A stretch of 44,003 nt of DNA, from the NCBI GenBank assembly GCA_947630155.1, contig CANRGM010000002.1:1-44003 (forward strand), given 5' to 3'. This DNA is from an uncultured Clostridia bacterium (lineage in GTDB: Bacteria > Bacillota > Clostridia > TANB77 > CAG-508). The position numbers and the translations under genes were made by a program. Under the pieces are notes generated by a model, which was not told where the DNA came from, searched no databases, and saw only the letters and a program-made list of their open reading frames with translations. Positions 1 through 8,815 of the stretch are shown one piece after another; position 1 is the stretch's first letter; every line of letters begins with the position of its first letter.

Positions 1-1
1 T

Positions 2-733
2 AAGGAAAAAATTAATTTTGAAAATGTTGTTGGATTAAATCAAACTACAAATGACAATTATTCTATTGCTATAACAGGAGATGATACATATAAAATTCTA
101 GATAATCAAAAAAATGAAATTAAAGAAAATGAGTATGAATATTTGAATTATATAGATGGAGATTATTTTATAGCATGTAATAATCAAAAATATGGAGTTG
201 TAGATATTAATGGTCAACAAATAGTTGAATTCAAGTACGATTTTATTGAAAAAATAGGAAATACAAAATTGTTACAAGCATTGGTACTTCAAGAAAATAA
301 AACTGATTTGATATTAGAAAATAAGGTAATATCAAGTATGATAAATTGTGATATATACCTTGAAGACAATTATCTAATTCAGAGATCAAGTTCTGATTTA
401 AAATATATAGGAATTGATGGAACTATATTAAAGAATACGCAGATTTTGAATAATGAACTTTATGCATCTAAACAAGGCGAAAAATGGGGATTTGTTAATA
501 AAAATGAAGAAACAATTGTAAAGGCAGATTATGATTTTGTAACAGAATTCGATGAATATGGTTATGCAGGAATAAAAAAAGACGGAAAATGGGGAGTTAT
601 TAATCTAAATGGAAATGTAGTGATTGAGCCAACATATACAATTGATTGGAACAGTCCAAAGTTTATTGGAAAATATTATGAATATGATACTGGGTACAAT
701 GAACCATATTATATATGTAATGATATTTTATAA
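2..733 (+). CDS. WG-repeat protein, 5'-truncated
   Basis: The reading frame is open from base 2, so the gene enters from the left and the TTG at 143 in the ORF track is not its real start. The visible part contains WG (KWG) beta repeats: NQKYGVVDINGQQIVE near the start of the tracked ORF, then GEKWGFVNKNEETIV and DGKWGVINLNGNVVIEPTY towards the C-terminus. WG repeats are short beta-hairpin units found in bacterial surface or periplasm-facing proteins. Their binding partners are mostly unknown, so no function is assigned. No signal peptide can be judged because the N-terminus is missing. The end is a plain TAA, with only a weak AGGTTT/AAACCT pairing after it. Confidence 0.75.
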   Translation, partial: KEKINFENVVGLNQTTNDNYSIAITGDDTYKILDNQKNEIKENEYEYLNYIDGDYFIACNNQKYGVVDINGQQIVEFKYDFIEKIGNTKLLQALVLQENKTDLILENKVISSMINCDIYLEDNYLIQRSSSDLKYIGIDGTILKNTQILNNELYASKQGEKWGFVNKNEETIVKADYDFVTEFDEYGYAGIKKDGKWGVINLNGNVVIEPTYTIDWNSPKFIGKYYEYDTGYNEPYYICNDIL

Positions 734-790
734 AAGGTTTATAGGTAGAGCCATTTTTAAAACCTAAATAATTTAGATAGGGAGATTAAA

Positions 791-2038
791 ATGTATAAAA
801 AATTAGGAATTAGTGAAAAAGTATTAGAGTTATCAAAAAAAGTAGAATTAGATATAGAAGATGAATTCAAAAAAATAGATGAAATATGTGAGTATAACAC
901 AGCTAAGGTATTACATGCATTTCAAAAATATAATATATCTGATATGCATTTTGGAACTACAACAGGATATGGTTATGGAGATATAGGAAGAGATACAACA
1001 GAAAAAGTATTCGCAGAAGTTTTGGATGCAGAAGATTGTTTGGTAAGAAATCAATTTATATCTGGAAGTCATGCATTAACAGTAGCATTATTCGCATTTT
1101 TAAGGCCAGGGGACACAATGCTTAGTATAAGTGGTAAGCCATATGATACTTTAGATAAAGTTATTGGAATAGAGGAGAATAATAGCTCTTTAAAATCATT
1201 TGGTGTTAAATATGAACAAATAGATATGATTGAAAATGATTTTGATTATGAAAAAATCAAGGAAAGAGTATTACAAGGAAATGTAAAACTTATTGAAATA
1301 CAGCGCTCAAGAGGATATGCTACCAGAAAAAGCATAACATTAGATAAATTAGAAAAAGTTATAAAGTTGATAAAAGAAAACAATAAAGATGTCATAATAA
1401 TGGTAGATAATTGTTATGGAGAATTTGTTGAAAAATATGAACCAACTTCTATAGGTGCAGATGTTATTGTTGGATCATTAATAAAAAATCTTGGGGGCGG
1501 AATTGCTACAAATGGGGCATATATTGCCGGAAAGGCTGACTTAGTAGAACTTGCTGCAGAGAGATTAACAGTGCCAGGTCAAGGGAAAGAAGTTGGACCA
1601 AGTCAGGGAATGAATAAATATATTTTACAAGGTTTATTTATGGCACCAAGTGTTGTAAGAAGTAGTTTAAAAACTGCAGTTTTTGCAAGTAAAATATTGG
1701 AAGATTTAGGATATAATCCTGTTCCAAAATTTAATGAAAAAAGATCAGATATAGTTCAGACTATTGAGTTTGGAAGTGCAGATAAGGTTATTAAATATTG
1801 CCAAGGAATACAGATGGGTTCTCCTATAGATTCTAATTCTGTACCAGAACCTTGGGATATGCCTGGATATACTGACAAAGTAATAATGGCTGCTGGTGCA
1901 TTTACACAAGGTTCATCAATTGAATTATCTTGTGATGCACCCATTCGTCCACCATATATAGCATTTATGCAAGGTGGCTTAACATATGAGTATGGTAAAC
2001 TAGGCGTGATGAGAGCAATATCAAACTTAGAAGATTAA
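791..2038 (+). CDS. PLP-dependent methionine gamma-lyase-family protein (aluminium-resistance type)
   Basis: This 415-residue protein matches the Met_gamma_lyase (aluminium resistance, YnbB-like) branch of the Cys/Met-metabolism PLP enzymes. Visible hallmarks are the N-terminal HFGTTTGYGYGDIGRD segment, ISGSHALTVALFAFLRPGD, DNCYGEF and VGSLIKNLGGGIA, where the Lys is the likely Schiff-base residue. The C-terminal SCDAPIRPPYIAFMQGGLTYEYGK is also typical. It is cytosolic and likely acts in sulfur amino-acid metabolism, although the true reaction of this subfamily is not settled. Length is normal for the family. The ATG at 791 follows an AGGGAGA ribosome binding site at good spacing. It lies just before the flavoprotein gene, possibly co-transcribed with it. 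Confidence 0.88.
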   Translation: MYKKLGISEKVLELSKKVELDIEDEFKKIDEICEYNTAKVLHAFQKYNISDMHFGTTTGYGYGDIGRDTTEKVFAEVLDAEDCLVRNQFISGSHALTVALFAFLRPGDTMLSISGKPYDTLDKVIGIEENNSSLKSFGVKYEQIDMIENDFDYEKIKERVLQGNVKLIEIQRSRGYATRKSITLDKLEKVIKLIKENNKDVIIMVDNCYGEFVEKYEPTSIGADVIVGSLIKNLGGGIATNGAYIAGKADLVELAAERLTVPGQGKEVGPSQGMNKYILQGLFMAPSVVRSSLKTAVFASKILEDLGYNPVPKFNEKRSDIVQTIEFGSADKVIKYCQGIQMGSPIDSNSVPEPWDMPGYTDKVIMAAGAFTQGSSIELSCDAPIRPPYIAFMQGGLTYEYGKLGVMRAISNLED

Positions 2039-2091
2039 GTGGTTTATAAGTCCGTATAAAACTTAAATATTATAAATGGAGAATTGAAAAA

Positions 2092-3474
2092 TTGAAGGTT
2101 GTAATTATAGGTGGAGGACCTGCAGGAATGATGGCTGGAATTTCTTCTGCTAGAAATGGTAATGAAGTTGTAATTTTAGAAAAGATGAATATGCTAGGTA
2201 GAAAATTGCTAATTACAGGAAAAGGTAGATGTAATATAACTAGTAGTTTAGATATTTCTGAGTTTATTCAAAATATACCAGGAAATGGAAGATTTTTATA
2301 TAGCTGTTTTGAAAGATTTACAAATAAAGATATAATAGAGTTTTTGGAAAAACACAAGGTTAAAGTAAAAGAAGAAAGAGGTAATAGAATCTTTCCTGTA
2401 AGTGATAAATCCATGGATGTATTGAATGCTTTTGTAGAAGAATTAAAAAGTTTAAATGTTAAAGTTGTAACTAATGCAAAGGTTGAAAAAATACTAGCTG
2501 AATATTCAGAGACAGACAAAAATGAAAAATCAGACTCACAGGAATCTTTTACAACAGAAAATAAGAAATTGACTACAAAAAAAGTAATAGGTGTAGAATA
2601 TATAAAAAATGGAAATAAGTTAGTAGAAAAAGCTGAGAAAGTAATTTTAGCTACAGGTGGAAATAGCTACCAAGCAACAGGTTCCACCGGTGATGGTTAT
2701 AAAATTGCTAAAGAATTAGGACATACTATAACTAAGATTGTACCATCATTAGTTCCAATGGTAGCTAACAATGTAAAAGAAATAGAAAAAAATAATCAAG
2801 TTATATATAATAGTCAATATGCATGTTCTCAAAGATTATGTAAAGATTTACAAGGCTTAAGTTTAAGGAATGTTGAAATCAAATTTATTGATGTAGATAA
2901 AAATAAGACTATATATGAAGATTTTGGAGAAATGGTATTTACTCATTTTGGTATATCTGGTCCAACTATATTAAGTGGAACTGCACATTTATTAAGATAT
3001 AAAAATGTGGAAGAATTATTGAAAAATGGAAAGATAATCTTAAAGATTGATCTAAAGCCTGCATTAAATGAGGAAAAATTGGATTTGAGAATTTTGAGAG
3101 ATTTTGAAAAAGATAAAAACAAAAATTTCAAAAATAGCTTAAATGAGTTATTACCTCAGAAATTAATAAAACCAGTTATATATTTGTCAGGAATTGATGA
3201 GAATAAAAAAGTAAATATGATTACAAAAAATGAAAGATTAAATTTAGTAAAAATATTGAAAAATTTTTCAGTAGTAGTTACTGATTATAGTTCTATCAAT
3301 GATGCAATAATTACTTCTGGTGGAGTTAGCATTAAGGAAATTAATCCTAAAACCATGGAATCAAAGTTAGTAGAAGGATTATATTTTGCTGGTGAGATAA
3401 TTGATGTAGACGCATATACTGGTGGATTTAACTTACAAATAGCGTATTCAACTGGATATGTGGCAGGAGAATAA
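2092..3474 (+). CDS. BaiN/HI0933-family FAD-dependent oxidoreductase
   Basis: A 460-residue flavoprotein of the HI0933/YhiN/BaiN family. The N-terminus has the dinucleotide-binding Rossmann motif VVIIGGGPAGMMAG. It is followed by the family segment MLGRKLLITGKGRCNITS and a second nucleotide-contact stretch, KVILATGGNSYQATGSTGDGYKIAKELGH. The C-terminal TSGGVSIKEINPKTMESK...GLYFAGEIIDVDAYTGGFNLQIAYSTG closes the FAD site and is diagnostic. Start is TTG, preceded by GGAGA. Residues about 145-165 form a Lys/Glu/Ser-rich insertion. Family members include putative bile-acid and dehydro-flavin reductases, but the substrate cannot be read from sequence. Cytosolic. Confidence 0.88.
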   Translation: MKVVIIGGGPAGMMAGISSARNGNEVVILEKMNMLGRKLLITGKGRCNITSSLDISEFIQNIPGNGRFLYSCFERFTNKDIIEFLEKHKVKVKEERGNRIFPVSDKSMDVLNAFVEELKSLNVKVVTNAKVEKILAEYSETDKNEKSDSQESFTTENKKLTTKKVIGVEYIKNGNKLVEKAEKVILATGGNSYQATGSTGDGYKIAKELGHTITKIVPSLVPMVANNVKEIEKNNQVIYNSQYACSQRLCKDLQGLSLRNVEIKFIDVDKNKTIYEDFGEMVFTHFGISGPTILSGTAHLLRYKNVEELLKNGKIILKIDLKPALNEEKLDLRILRDFEKDKNKNFKNSLNELLPQKLIKPVIYLSGIDENKKVNMITKNERLNLVKILKNFSVVVTDYSSINDAIITSGGVSIKEINPKTMESKLVEGLYFAGEIIDVDAYTGGFNLQIAYSTGYVAGE

Positions 3475-3533
3475 TGTGTGAAAGTGATAAATTCTACAAT
3501 AATATTTAAGTTTTATAATAAAGGAGAAAATGT

Positions 3534-4163
3534 ATGTTTTTAACAATTCAAGAAGAAAGATTAGAAGAAGAAATTGTGGAAAAAAAATCAAAATTTATCG
3601 GAACTTTATTTTATGTTCAAAAAGAAGATGATGCACAAGAAATAATAAAACAAATAAAAAAACAGTATCATGATGCTAGACATAATTGTTTTGCATATAG
3701 AATAATGACTGAAAATGGTGTTGTAGAAAGATTTAGTGATGATGGTGAACCAAGTGGAACAGCAGGTGGACCAATGTTGAATATTTTGAGCAAAAATAAT
3801 TTATGTAATGTTTTAATTATTGTAACAAGATATTTTGGAGGAATTTTGCTTGGAACAGGTGGTTTGGTAAGAGCATATTCTGAAGCAACAACCAAAGTTA
3901 TAAATACTGCAAGTATAGCAAACGAGACTATAGGTATGGAATTAGAAGTTGAGATTGAATATACTCAATTAGAATTACTTAAATATTATTGTAAGAAAAA
4001 TAATATAAATATAGTAAATATTATATATGAAAATAATATAAAGTGTTATTTAGAGGTTACAGATGAGGAGTTAAAAGATTTCTTAGATAAAAATAAGAAT
4101 GATTGTAATATTTTAGAATATAAAATTATTATGAGAAAAAATATAAGGAAAACGCTAGTTTAA
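3534..4163 (+). CDS. yigZ: YigZ/IMPACT family protein
   Basis: This 209-residue protein has the N-terminal UPF0029 (IMPACT) domain: KSKFIGTLFYVQ, HNCFAYRI, RFSDDGEPSGTAGGPML and VIIVTRYFGGILLGTGGLVRAYSEA. A C-terminal DUF1949-like half follows (residues about 140-200), with the expected beta-strand pattern. Length is normal for YigZ/YvyE. The family is widespread and has been linked to translation control, but its bacterial role is not settled. The ATG at 3534 follows AAAGGAG. It is followed by the spo0A leader region, with no clear terminator between. Confidence 0.9.
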   Translation: MFLTIQEERLEEEIVEKKSKFIGTLFYVQKEDDAQEIIKQIKKQYHDARHNCFAYRIMTENGVVERFSDDGEPSGTAGGPMLNILSKNNLCNVLIIVTRYFGGILLGTGGLVRAYSEATTKVINTASIANETIGMELEVEIEYTQLELLKYYCKKNNINIVNIIYENNIKCYLEVTDEELKDFLDKNKNDCNILEYKIIMRKNIRKTLV

Positions 4164-4207
4164 CAACAAAAATGAACATCAAAAATATTAATAAAAATAC
4201 ATCAGAT

Positions 4208-4300
4208 GGAAAAAATTTACAATTATTGGAAAAAATTTCCAAAAACTATTGCAAAATTTTTATACAAAGAATATAATATGAATTGTAAAATTTTTCCAAT
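4208..4300 (+). promoter_or_regulatory. spo0A upstream inverted and direct repeats
   Basis: GGAAAAAATTTACAATT at 4208 is mirrored, imperfectly, by AATTGTAAAATTTTTCCAA at 4281. GGAAAAAATTT(A/C)C is also directly repeated at 4208 and 4228. The block fills the gap between yigZ and spo0A and could be a regulator site or an mRNA hairpin. I see no convincing Spo0A box (TTTGTCGAA) or SigH promoter here. The ORF track extends spo0A through this region only because the frame happens to be open. Confidence 0.35.
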
Positions 4301-4334
4301 TTTACAAAAATATTTAAACAGGAGGATGAAAAAG

Positions 4335-5153
4335 GTGGATAATAAAATAACAGTATTAATAGCAGATGATAATCATGATTTTGCTATGACATTATTACAA
4401 GCATTAAAAGAAGAAAAAGATTTAGAAGTAGTAGGTGTAGCAAAAGACGGAAAAGAAGCATCTGAATTAATATCAATTACAAAACCAGATATAGCAATAT
4501 TAGATGTTATAATGCCACATTTAGATGGACTAGGTGTATTAGAAAAAATAAACGAATCACAAATGGAAAAGAAACCAATGTGTATAATGTTATCAGCAGT
4601 AGGACAAGAAAAAATAACACAAAAGGCAATAGATTTAGGAGCACAATATTACATAATTAAACCATTCGAAATAAATGTATTAATAAAAAGAATAAAAGAA
4701 ATAAAAGCAGTTCAACCAATGGGAAACAAAGTAAGTTTTATGAGTAAAGAAATTAGAGCACCTTACATAGAGATACAACAGGAAAAAAGAAATTCATCAG
4801 ATAATTTGGAGGCGTTAGTTACAAACATAATTCATGAAGTTGGAGTACCAGCACATATTAAAGGATATCAATATTTGAGAGAAGCTATAATGATGGTTGT
4901 AAATGATATTGATGTAATTAATCAAATTACAAAACAATTATATCCAGAAATAGCTAATAAGTACCACACAACTCCAAGTCGTGTTGAACGTGCGATTCGT
5001 CATGCCATAGAGGTTGCATGGGCACGTGGACAGATTGATACAGTAGAAAGTATATTTGGATATACAGTTTCAACAACTAAAGGAAAACCTACTAATTCTG
5101 AGTTTATTGCTATGATAGCAGATAAGTTAAGATTAGAAATGAAGACAGCATAA
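4335..5153 (+). CDS. spo0A: Stage 0 sporulation response regulator Spo0A
   Basis: Master regulator of sporulation entry: a phospho-receiver joined to a DNA-binding effector. From the GTG at 4335 the protein has 272 residues, close to the usual 260-275. AGGAGG at 4320 sits 9 nt upstream of that GTG, whereas the ATG at 4326 touches it and the tracked start at 4206 has no site. The receiver shows VLIADDN and the phosphoacceptor D57 in [12 protein letters not shown], with Lys in YYIIKPF. The effector has the Spo0A signature [20 protein letters not shown] and SIFGYTV. In many Clostridia and Bacilli spoIVB lies directly upstream; here the upstream gene is yigZ. Confidence 0.96.
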   Translation: MDNKITVLIADDNHDFAMTLLQALKEEKDLEVVGVAKDGKEASELISITKPDIAILDVIMPHLDGLGVLEKINESQMEKKPMCIMLSAVGQEKITQKAIDLGAQYYIIKPFEINVLIKRIKEIKAVQPMGNKVSFMSKEIRAPYIEIQQEKRNSSDNLEALVTNIIHEVGVPAHIKGYQYLREAIMMVVNDIDVINQITKQLYPEIANKYHTTPSRVERAIRHAIEVAWARGQIDTVESIFGYTVSTTKGKPTNSEFIAMIADKLRLEMKTA

Positions 5154-5159
5154 ATAATT

Positions 5160-5194
5160 AAAAGACCATAAATCTTTATGGTCTTTTAATTATT
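5160..5194 (+). terminator. Rho-independent terminator after spo0A
   Basis: AAAGACCATAAA pairs perfectly with TTTATGGTCTTT (5161-5172 with 5175-5186), followed by a T/A-rich tail, directly after the spo0A stop codon. Confidence 0.85.
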
Positions 5195-5288
5195 TTATGA
5201 AATAAAATTTTTTAAATTTATATATCATAGAATAAAAAGCAAAAAATAGCATACTCTACAATAATAAGTTACAAATTGTGGAGGAATT

Positions 5289-5849
5289 ATGTATAGCAAT
5301 AGTGTACAATATAAAAGATTCGTATGGGAGTTGAATAACATTATCAATTTAAGTAGTGGTGAAAGAAATATAGTTTTTCTTTGTTTGGGAACAACAACAA
5401 TTATAGGAGATTCTTTTGGACCAATTGTGGGGACTTTGTTAAAGAAAAAATTTGAGAAAAGTAATACAGTAAAAATTATGGGTGATTTGAAAGATGCGAT
5501 GACATACTCTAAAATAGAAGAAAATATTGATTATATAAAAGAAAAATATTCGAATAGTTTAATAGTAGTATTGGATGCAGCGTTGTCGGACAAACACGAT
5601 ATAGGAAAAATTTTTATTCAAAATAGAGGATTGAGATATGCAGAATCTTTACACAAACAGAATAATTTTCTTGGGAATATTAGTATAAAGGCAGTTGTTG
5701 GTGAAGATATGAATAATAATATACAAAATTTTAAAACTTTAAAGAATGTATCATTTGAACAGGTAAAATCAATGTCTGATATTGTTTCAAAAGGTATTAT
5801 TGATGTTATGAATAAAAAAGAAAATAATGGAAAAAATATCTGTAAATAG
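5289..5849 (+). CDS. yyaC: Sporulation protein YyaC (GPR-like fold)
   Basis: A 186-residue protein of the YyaC/DUF1256 family, which has the fold of the germination protease GPR and is confined to spore formers. The hallmark is IVFLCLGTTTIIGDSFGPIVGTLL, equivalent to the family's C-[IL]-G-T-D-x-x-x-G-D-S-x-G-P-x-V-G. Further on come LIVVLDAALSDKHDIGKIFI and GNISIKAVVG, matching the family's DA and GD-S/I blocks. The usual Asp in the first motif is Thr here (GTTT instead of GTDR). The ATG has TGGAGG upstream. A CATACTCT sequence at 5250 resembles a sporulation-sigma -10 element, but I cannot match a -35. Confidence 0.85.
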   Translation: MYSNSVQYKRFVWELNNIINLSSGERNIVFLCLGTTTIIGDSFGPIVGTLLKKKFEKSNTVKIMGDLKDAMTYSKIEENIDYIKEKYSNSLIVVLDAALSDKHDIGKIFIQNRGLRYAESLHKQNNFLGNISIKAVVGEDMNNNIQNFKTLKNVSFEQVKSMSDIVSKGIIDVMNKKENNGKNICK

Positions 5850-5944
5850 TTTCTAATAATTTGAGGAAAGGGGAATATAGTTATTTAATAAGGCATTAGT
5901 GCTAGACAAAAAAATGTATTAAATAAGCTATATAATTAAAATTT

Positions 5945-6295
5945 ATGGATATTAATAAAATGAGAAATATTGTTATTTTAAAGAATTTACCCTCTAATAT
6001 TGTTGAAGAGGCATTTGTTATATTGAAAAAAAATCAGAAGATAAAGAAATTGGAATATGCAGATAGTAAATCTGATAATTTCTCGGAGAACATTGAAAGA
6101 AATGATGAGGATGAGTATGTTGTAAAAGAAGCTGAATTATTAATATCCAATTATATAAATGAATTAGAAAATCAGGATTTATCAGGTAAGAAGGCAAGTT
6201 CTGATTTAGCTAGAAAATATAAGAATTTAAAAAGATTTGCGATTTTTTTAGGGTGTGTTGTATCAATAAGTTTTTTATATATTGTTAGTTTGTAG
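5945..6295 (+). CDS. Unknown small protein with C-terminal membrane anchor
   Basis: This 116-residue protein is not recognised. The first 95 residues are charged and probably helical. The last 20 (FAIFLGCVVSISFLYIVSL) form one membrane segment, giving a tail-anchored topology with the bulk likely in the cytoplasm. An in-frame stop lies 9 nt before the ATG at 5945. No good ribosome binding site precedes it, and the internal ATG at 5960 is no better. It lies between yyaC and the spoIVFA-like gene and is closed by a perfect palindromic terminator. A sporulation role is inferred from position only. Confidence 0.55.
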   Translation: MDINKMRNIVILKNLPSNIVEEAFVILKKNQKIKKLEYADSKSDNFSENIERNDEDEYVVKEAELLISNYINELENQDLSGKKASSDLARKYKNLKRFAIFLGCVVSISFLYIVSL

Positions 6296-6352
6296 TATAT
6301 TTAATCATAAAAAAATTATTGTGCATAAAACCTACAATGTAACATATAAATT

Positions 6353-6388
6353 AAAAGACAAGTATTACGTAATACTTGTCTTTTAATA
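6353..6388 (+). terminator. Perfect 32-bp palindromic terminator
   Basis: AAAAGACAAGTATTAC is followed at once by its exact reverse complement GTAATACTTGTCTTTT, then TAATATT. It ends only about 16 nt before the ribosome binding site of the spoIVFA-like gene. The tracked TTG start at 6376 lies inside this terminator and is rejected. Confidence 0.85.
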
Positions 6389-6414
6389 TTATACAAATAG
6401 GGAGATGGTTGCAT

Positions 6415-7431
6415 ATGGAAAGAGTTATTTCCCCAGAGGAAAGAATTAGAAGGGCAGAGGAAATTTATTATAGAAGAAGAGCACAGGGGATAAGAGTATC
6501 TACAAGCTCAGTAAATGTAGGAAATGGTAATAAAATTTCATTAGGAAGAAAAATGATTATACAAATTCTGATTTGTGTTGTTATATATACTACGTTTTGG
6601 TTAATAAAAGGATATAATAATGTATTTAGCGAAAATGTAATAAATGAAACTAAAAACATATTAAGTTATGATATTAATTTTCAAAATTTGTACAATCAAT
6701 GTATGGAATATTTTAACAAGAATTTTAATAGTATTATAAAAACAGATGATAATCCACAAGATAGTAATAATGCTAATGATGATGGATCAAATCAAAATAA
6801 TTCAGGTAATCAAGATACACAAAATTCTGAGGAAAATGTAAATGCTGAAAATCAACAAGGAACTGAAAGTGATACAAATGAGCAAGGACAAACAGATAAT
6901 AATGATACTAATGAAAATGATAATTCTCAAAATATTTCGGAAGAAAATAACACATCTCAAGGTGAAATAACAGATGGAACAAAAAAAGCTAAAATTGATG
7001 CTGAGAATACAGCACAAATGAATGAAGATGTAGAATACATAAAACAAAATTATAATTTAATACATCCAATTGAAGGAATAGTAACTTCAAGATTTGGAGA
7101 TAGAGATGAAACCGAGATAATATCAGCGTTTCATCAGGGGATAGATCTATCAGGAACAACTGGAACTCCAATTCATGCTGCAATGGAAGGTACTGTTGTT
7201 GCAGCATCATATGCTGGAGGTTATGGAAATCATTTAAAAATTCAAAATGGAGATGTTTTAACAGTGTATGCACATTGTAGTGAATTAGAGGTAGAAGTGG
7301 GTGATTATATTAATCAAAACCAAGAGGTTGCTAAGGTTGGTGCGACAGGAGATGTAACAGGTTCACATTTACACTTTGAAATAAGAAGAGATGGCAGATA
7401 TGTTAATCCAGAATTAATAATGAGTTTTTAA
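6415..7431 (+). CDS. SpoIVFA-like membrane protein with LytM/M23 domain
   Basis: A 338-residue protein: about 50 basic cytoplasmic residues (MERVISPEERIRRAEEIYYRRR), one membrane segment near residues 50-70 (IIQILICVVIYTTFWLIKG), a long N/D/E/Q-rich linker, and an M23 LytM domain over about the last 120 residues. The metal-site motifs are intact: H240-x3-D244 (HQGID) and H318-x-H320 (HLH). Adjacency to spoIVFB suggests the SpoIVFA role, holding the SpoIVFB protease inactive in the outer forespore membrane until signalled. A SpoIIQ-like or other sporulation endopeptidase is the alternative. ATG 6415 follows GGGAG with a 10-nt spacer. Confidence 0.72.
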   Translation: MERVISPEERIRRAEEIYYRRRAQGIRVSTSSVNVGNGNKISLGRKMIIQILICVVIYTTFWLIKGYNNVFSENVINETKNILSYDINFQNLYNQCMEYFNKNFNSIIKTDDNPQDSNNANDDGSNQNNSGNQDTQNSEENVNAENQQGTESDTNEQGQTDNNDTNENDNSQNISEENNTSQGEITDGTKKAKIDAENTAQMNEDVEYIKQNYNLIHPIEGIVTSRFGDRDETEIISAFHQGIDLSGTTGTPIHAAMEGTVVAASYAGGYGNHLKIQNGDVLTVYAHCSELEVEVGDYINQNQEVAKVGATGDVTGSHLHFEIRRDGRYVNPELIMSF

Positions 7432-7486
7432 AGGATTCAATAATCAAATTTAAATGGAAATTTTAGGGGAAAGGGCAATATGAAAA

Positions 7487-8149
7487 ATGCAAATAAAAAT
7501 AAATCTAAAGATATTTATTTTCATAGTAATTTTCTATATAACAAGGCAAATAGAAATATATGGAATATTAATGCTATTTGCTTTTTTACATGAATTAGGT
7601 CATTTATTTGCTGGTATTTGTTTAGGATTTAAGCCACAATCACTAACTATAAATCCCTTAGGATTGTCCGTAAATTTTAAAGTGAAAGCCAATGATTATA
7701 ATGATAAAGTAAAAAAAGGAAATATATTAGCTATAAAAAAATTAATAATAGCTATTAGTGGTCCATTGGTTAATTTTATGTTAGTAATACTTGTTTCTAT
7801 ATTTGATTTAAAAATATTTGGAATTACACATGAACAACTAGTTTATTCAAATTTATTGATAGGGTTATTTAATATGATACCTATATATCCATTAGATGGG
7901 GGAAGAATTTTAAAAAATGTTTTACATATTACAACTGGTTTAAAAGATACATATAATTATTTGAGTCTTATATCACATATAAGTGTGATAATTCTAACAA
8001 TGTTTGCTAGTATAAGTATATTATATTTAAAAAATATAGCAATTTTATTTATTATAGGATATTTGTGGTATTTGGTAATAACAGAAAATAAATTATATGC
8101 TCAAAAAATGAGAATGTATGAAGTTATAAGTAATTCAAAGGAGTTATAA
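7487..8149 (+). CDS. spoIVFB: Intramembrane metalloprotease SpoIVFB (M50)
   Basis: Site-2 protease family member that in Bacillus cleaves pro-SigK in the outer forespore membrane. This 220-residue protein has the zinc motif H35-E-L-G-H39 in FLHELGHLFAG and the second metal motif IYPLDGGR with D137. Several strongly hydrophobic segments surround both. It is shorter than Bacillus SpoIVFB (about 288 residues) and has no CBS domain at the C-terminus. The start at 7487 is required because the ATG at 7480 is out of frame; GGGGAAAGGG precedes it. It lies 55 nt after the SpoIVFA-like gene, an operon-like arrangement. No sigK is in the window. Confidence 0.88.
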   Translation: MQIKINLKIFIFIVIFYITRQIEIYGILMLFAFLHELGHLFAGICLGFKPQSLTINPLGLSVNFKVKANDYNDKVKKGNILAIKKLIIAISGPLVNFMLVILVSIFDLKIFGITHEQLVYSNLLIGLFNMIPIYPLDGGRILKNVLHITTGLKDTYNYLSLISHISVIILTMFASISILYLKNIAILFIIGYLWYLVITENKLYAQKMRMYEVISNSKEL

Positions 8150-8159
8150 TATTTAAAGT

Positions 8160-8210
8160 AACCAAATAAAAAACAGAGAAATTTGGAGTTTCTCTGTTTT
8201 TTATCTGGTT
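8160..8210. terminator. Bidirectional terminator, spoIVFB/mscL
   Basis: AACCAAATAAAAAACAGAGAAA pairs with TTTCTCTGTTTTTTATCTGGTT around a 7-nt loop with one mismatch, between convergent genes. T runs are available in both directions. Confidence 0.85.
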
Positions 8211-8246
8211 ATCTATAAATATTATGTAATATCATTTAAAAATTGA

Positions 8247-8723
8247 TTAATCAACATGAGTATGTTCTTTTTCTAATTCAGAAGTACAATGTGGGCATCT
8301 TGTTGCTTTGTAAGAAATTTCTGTATAACAGAAAGGACATAATTTTGTTTCTGGTTCTTTCTCTTCTTCAACTTTTTCTGATTTATGTCTTTTACCAACA
8401 GGAACTTTAGCTGATAATTTTTCTAGTTGCTCTTTACTTTTTCTATTTGCTGTGTTAACTAATTTTATCATTAAGAATAAGATGAAAGCAACTATTAAAA
8501 AGTTGATAACTGCAGTGATAAATGAACCATAATCTAAGGCTTGGTCATTCCATAGTGGGATAGTTCCTTTTACATCAGCGCCACCGATTAGGCCTAGTAG
8601 TGGTTTTATGAAGGAATCTGTAAATGCAGTAACTATGTCGGCGAAGGCACCTCCGATTATGACACCAATTGCTAGGTCCATTACATTACCTTTTGAGATA
8701 AATTCTTTGAATTCTTTGAACAT
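8247..8723 (-). CDS. mscL: Large-conductance mechanosensitive channel MscL with zinc-ribbon tail
   Basis: Emergency osmotic release channel. The N-terminus has the MscL signature [35 protein letters not shown] second membrane helix follows ([23 protein letters not shown]). The protein is 158 residues, with about 25 added at the C-terminus: [23 protein letters not shown]. This is a CPxC-x(n)-CPHC zinc ribbon, variants of which occur in some clostridial MscL proteins. The role of the tail is unknown. AGGAGG lies just upstream on the minus strand. The 5' flank borders the hairpin element. Confidence 0.93.
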   Translation of the reverse strand: MFKEFKEFISKGNVMDLAIGVIIGGAFADIVTAFTDSFIKPLLGLIGGADVKGTIPLWNDQALDYGSFITAVINFLIVAFILFLMIKLVNTANRKSKEQLEKLSAKVPVGKRHKSEKVEEEKEPETKLCPFCYTEISYKATRCPHCTSELEKEHTHVD

Positions 8724-8815
8724 AAAATTTCCTCCTTATAAGTTTTCGTATAGTTTTAATATACAGTAAAATGCGAAATTTGTCAAATTTTTGGGGGTGG
8801 GGAGGTGCTTTTTTG

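Noticed and set aside
4206-4334. N-terminal extension of spo0A in the ORF track
   Set aside because: The extra residues are unlike any receiver domain, and AGGAGG sits correctly only for the GTG at 4335.
6376-6414. Upstream TTG start of the spoIVFA-like gene
   Set aside because: It lies inside the terminator palindrome and has no ribosome site.
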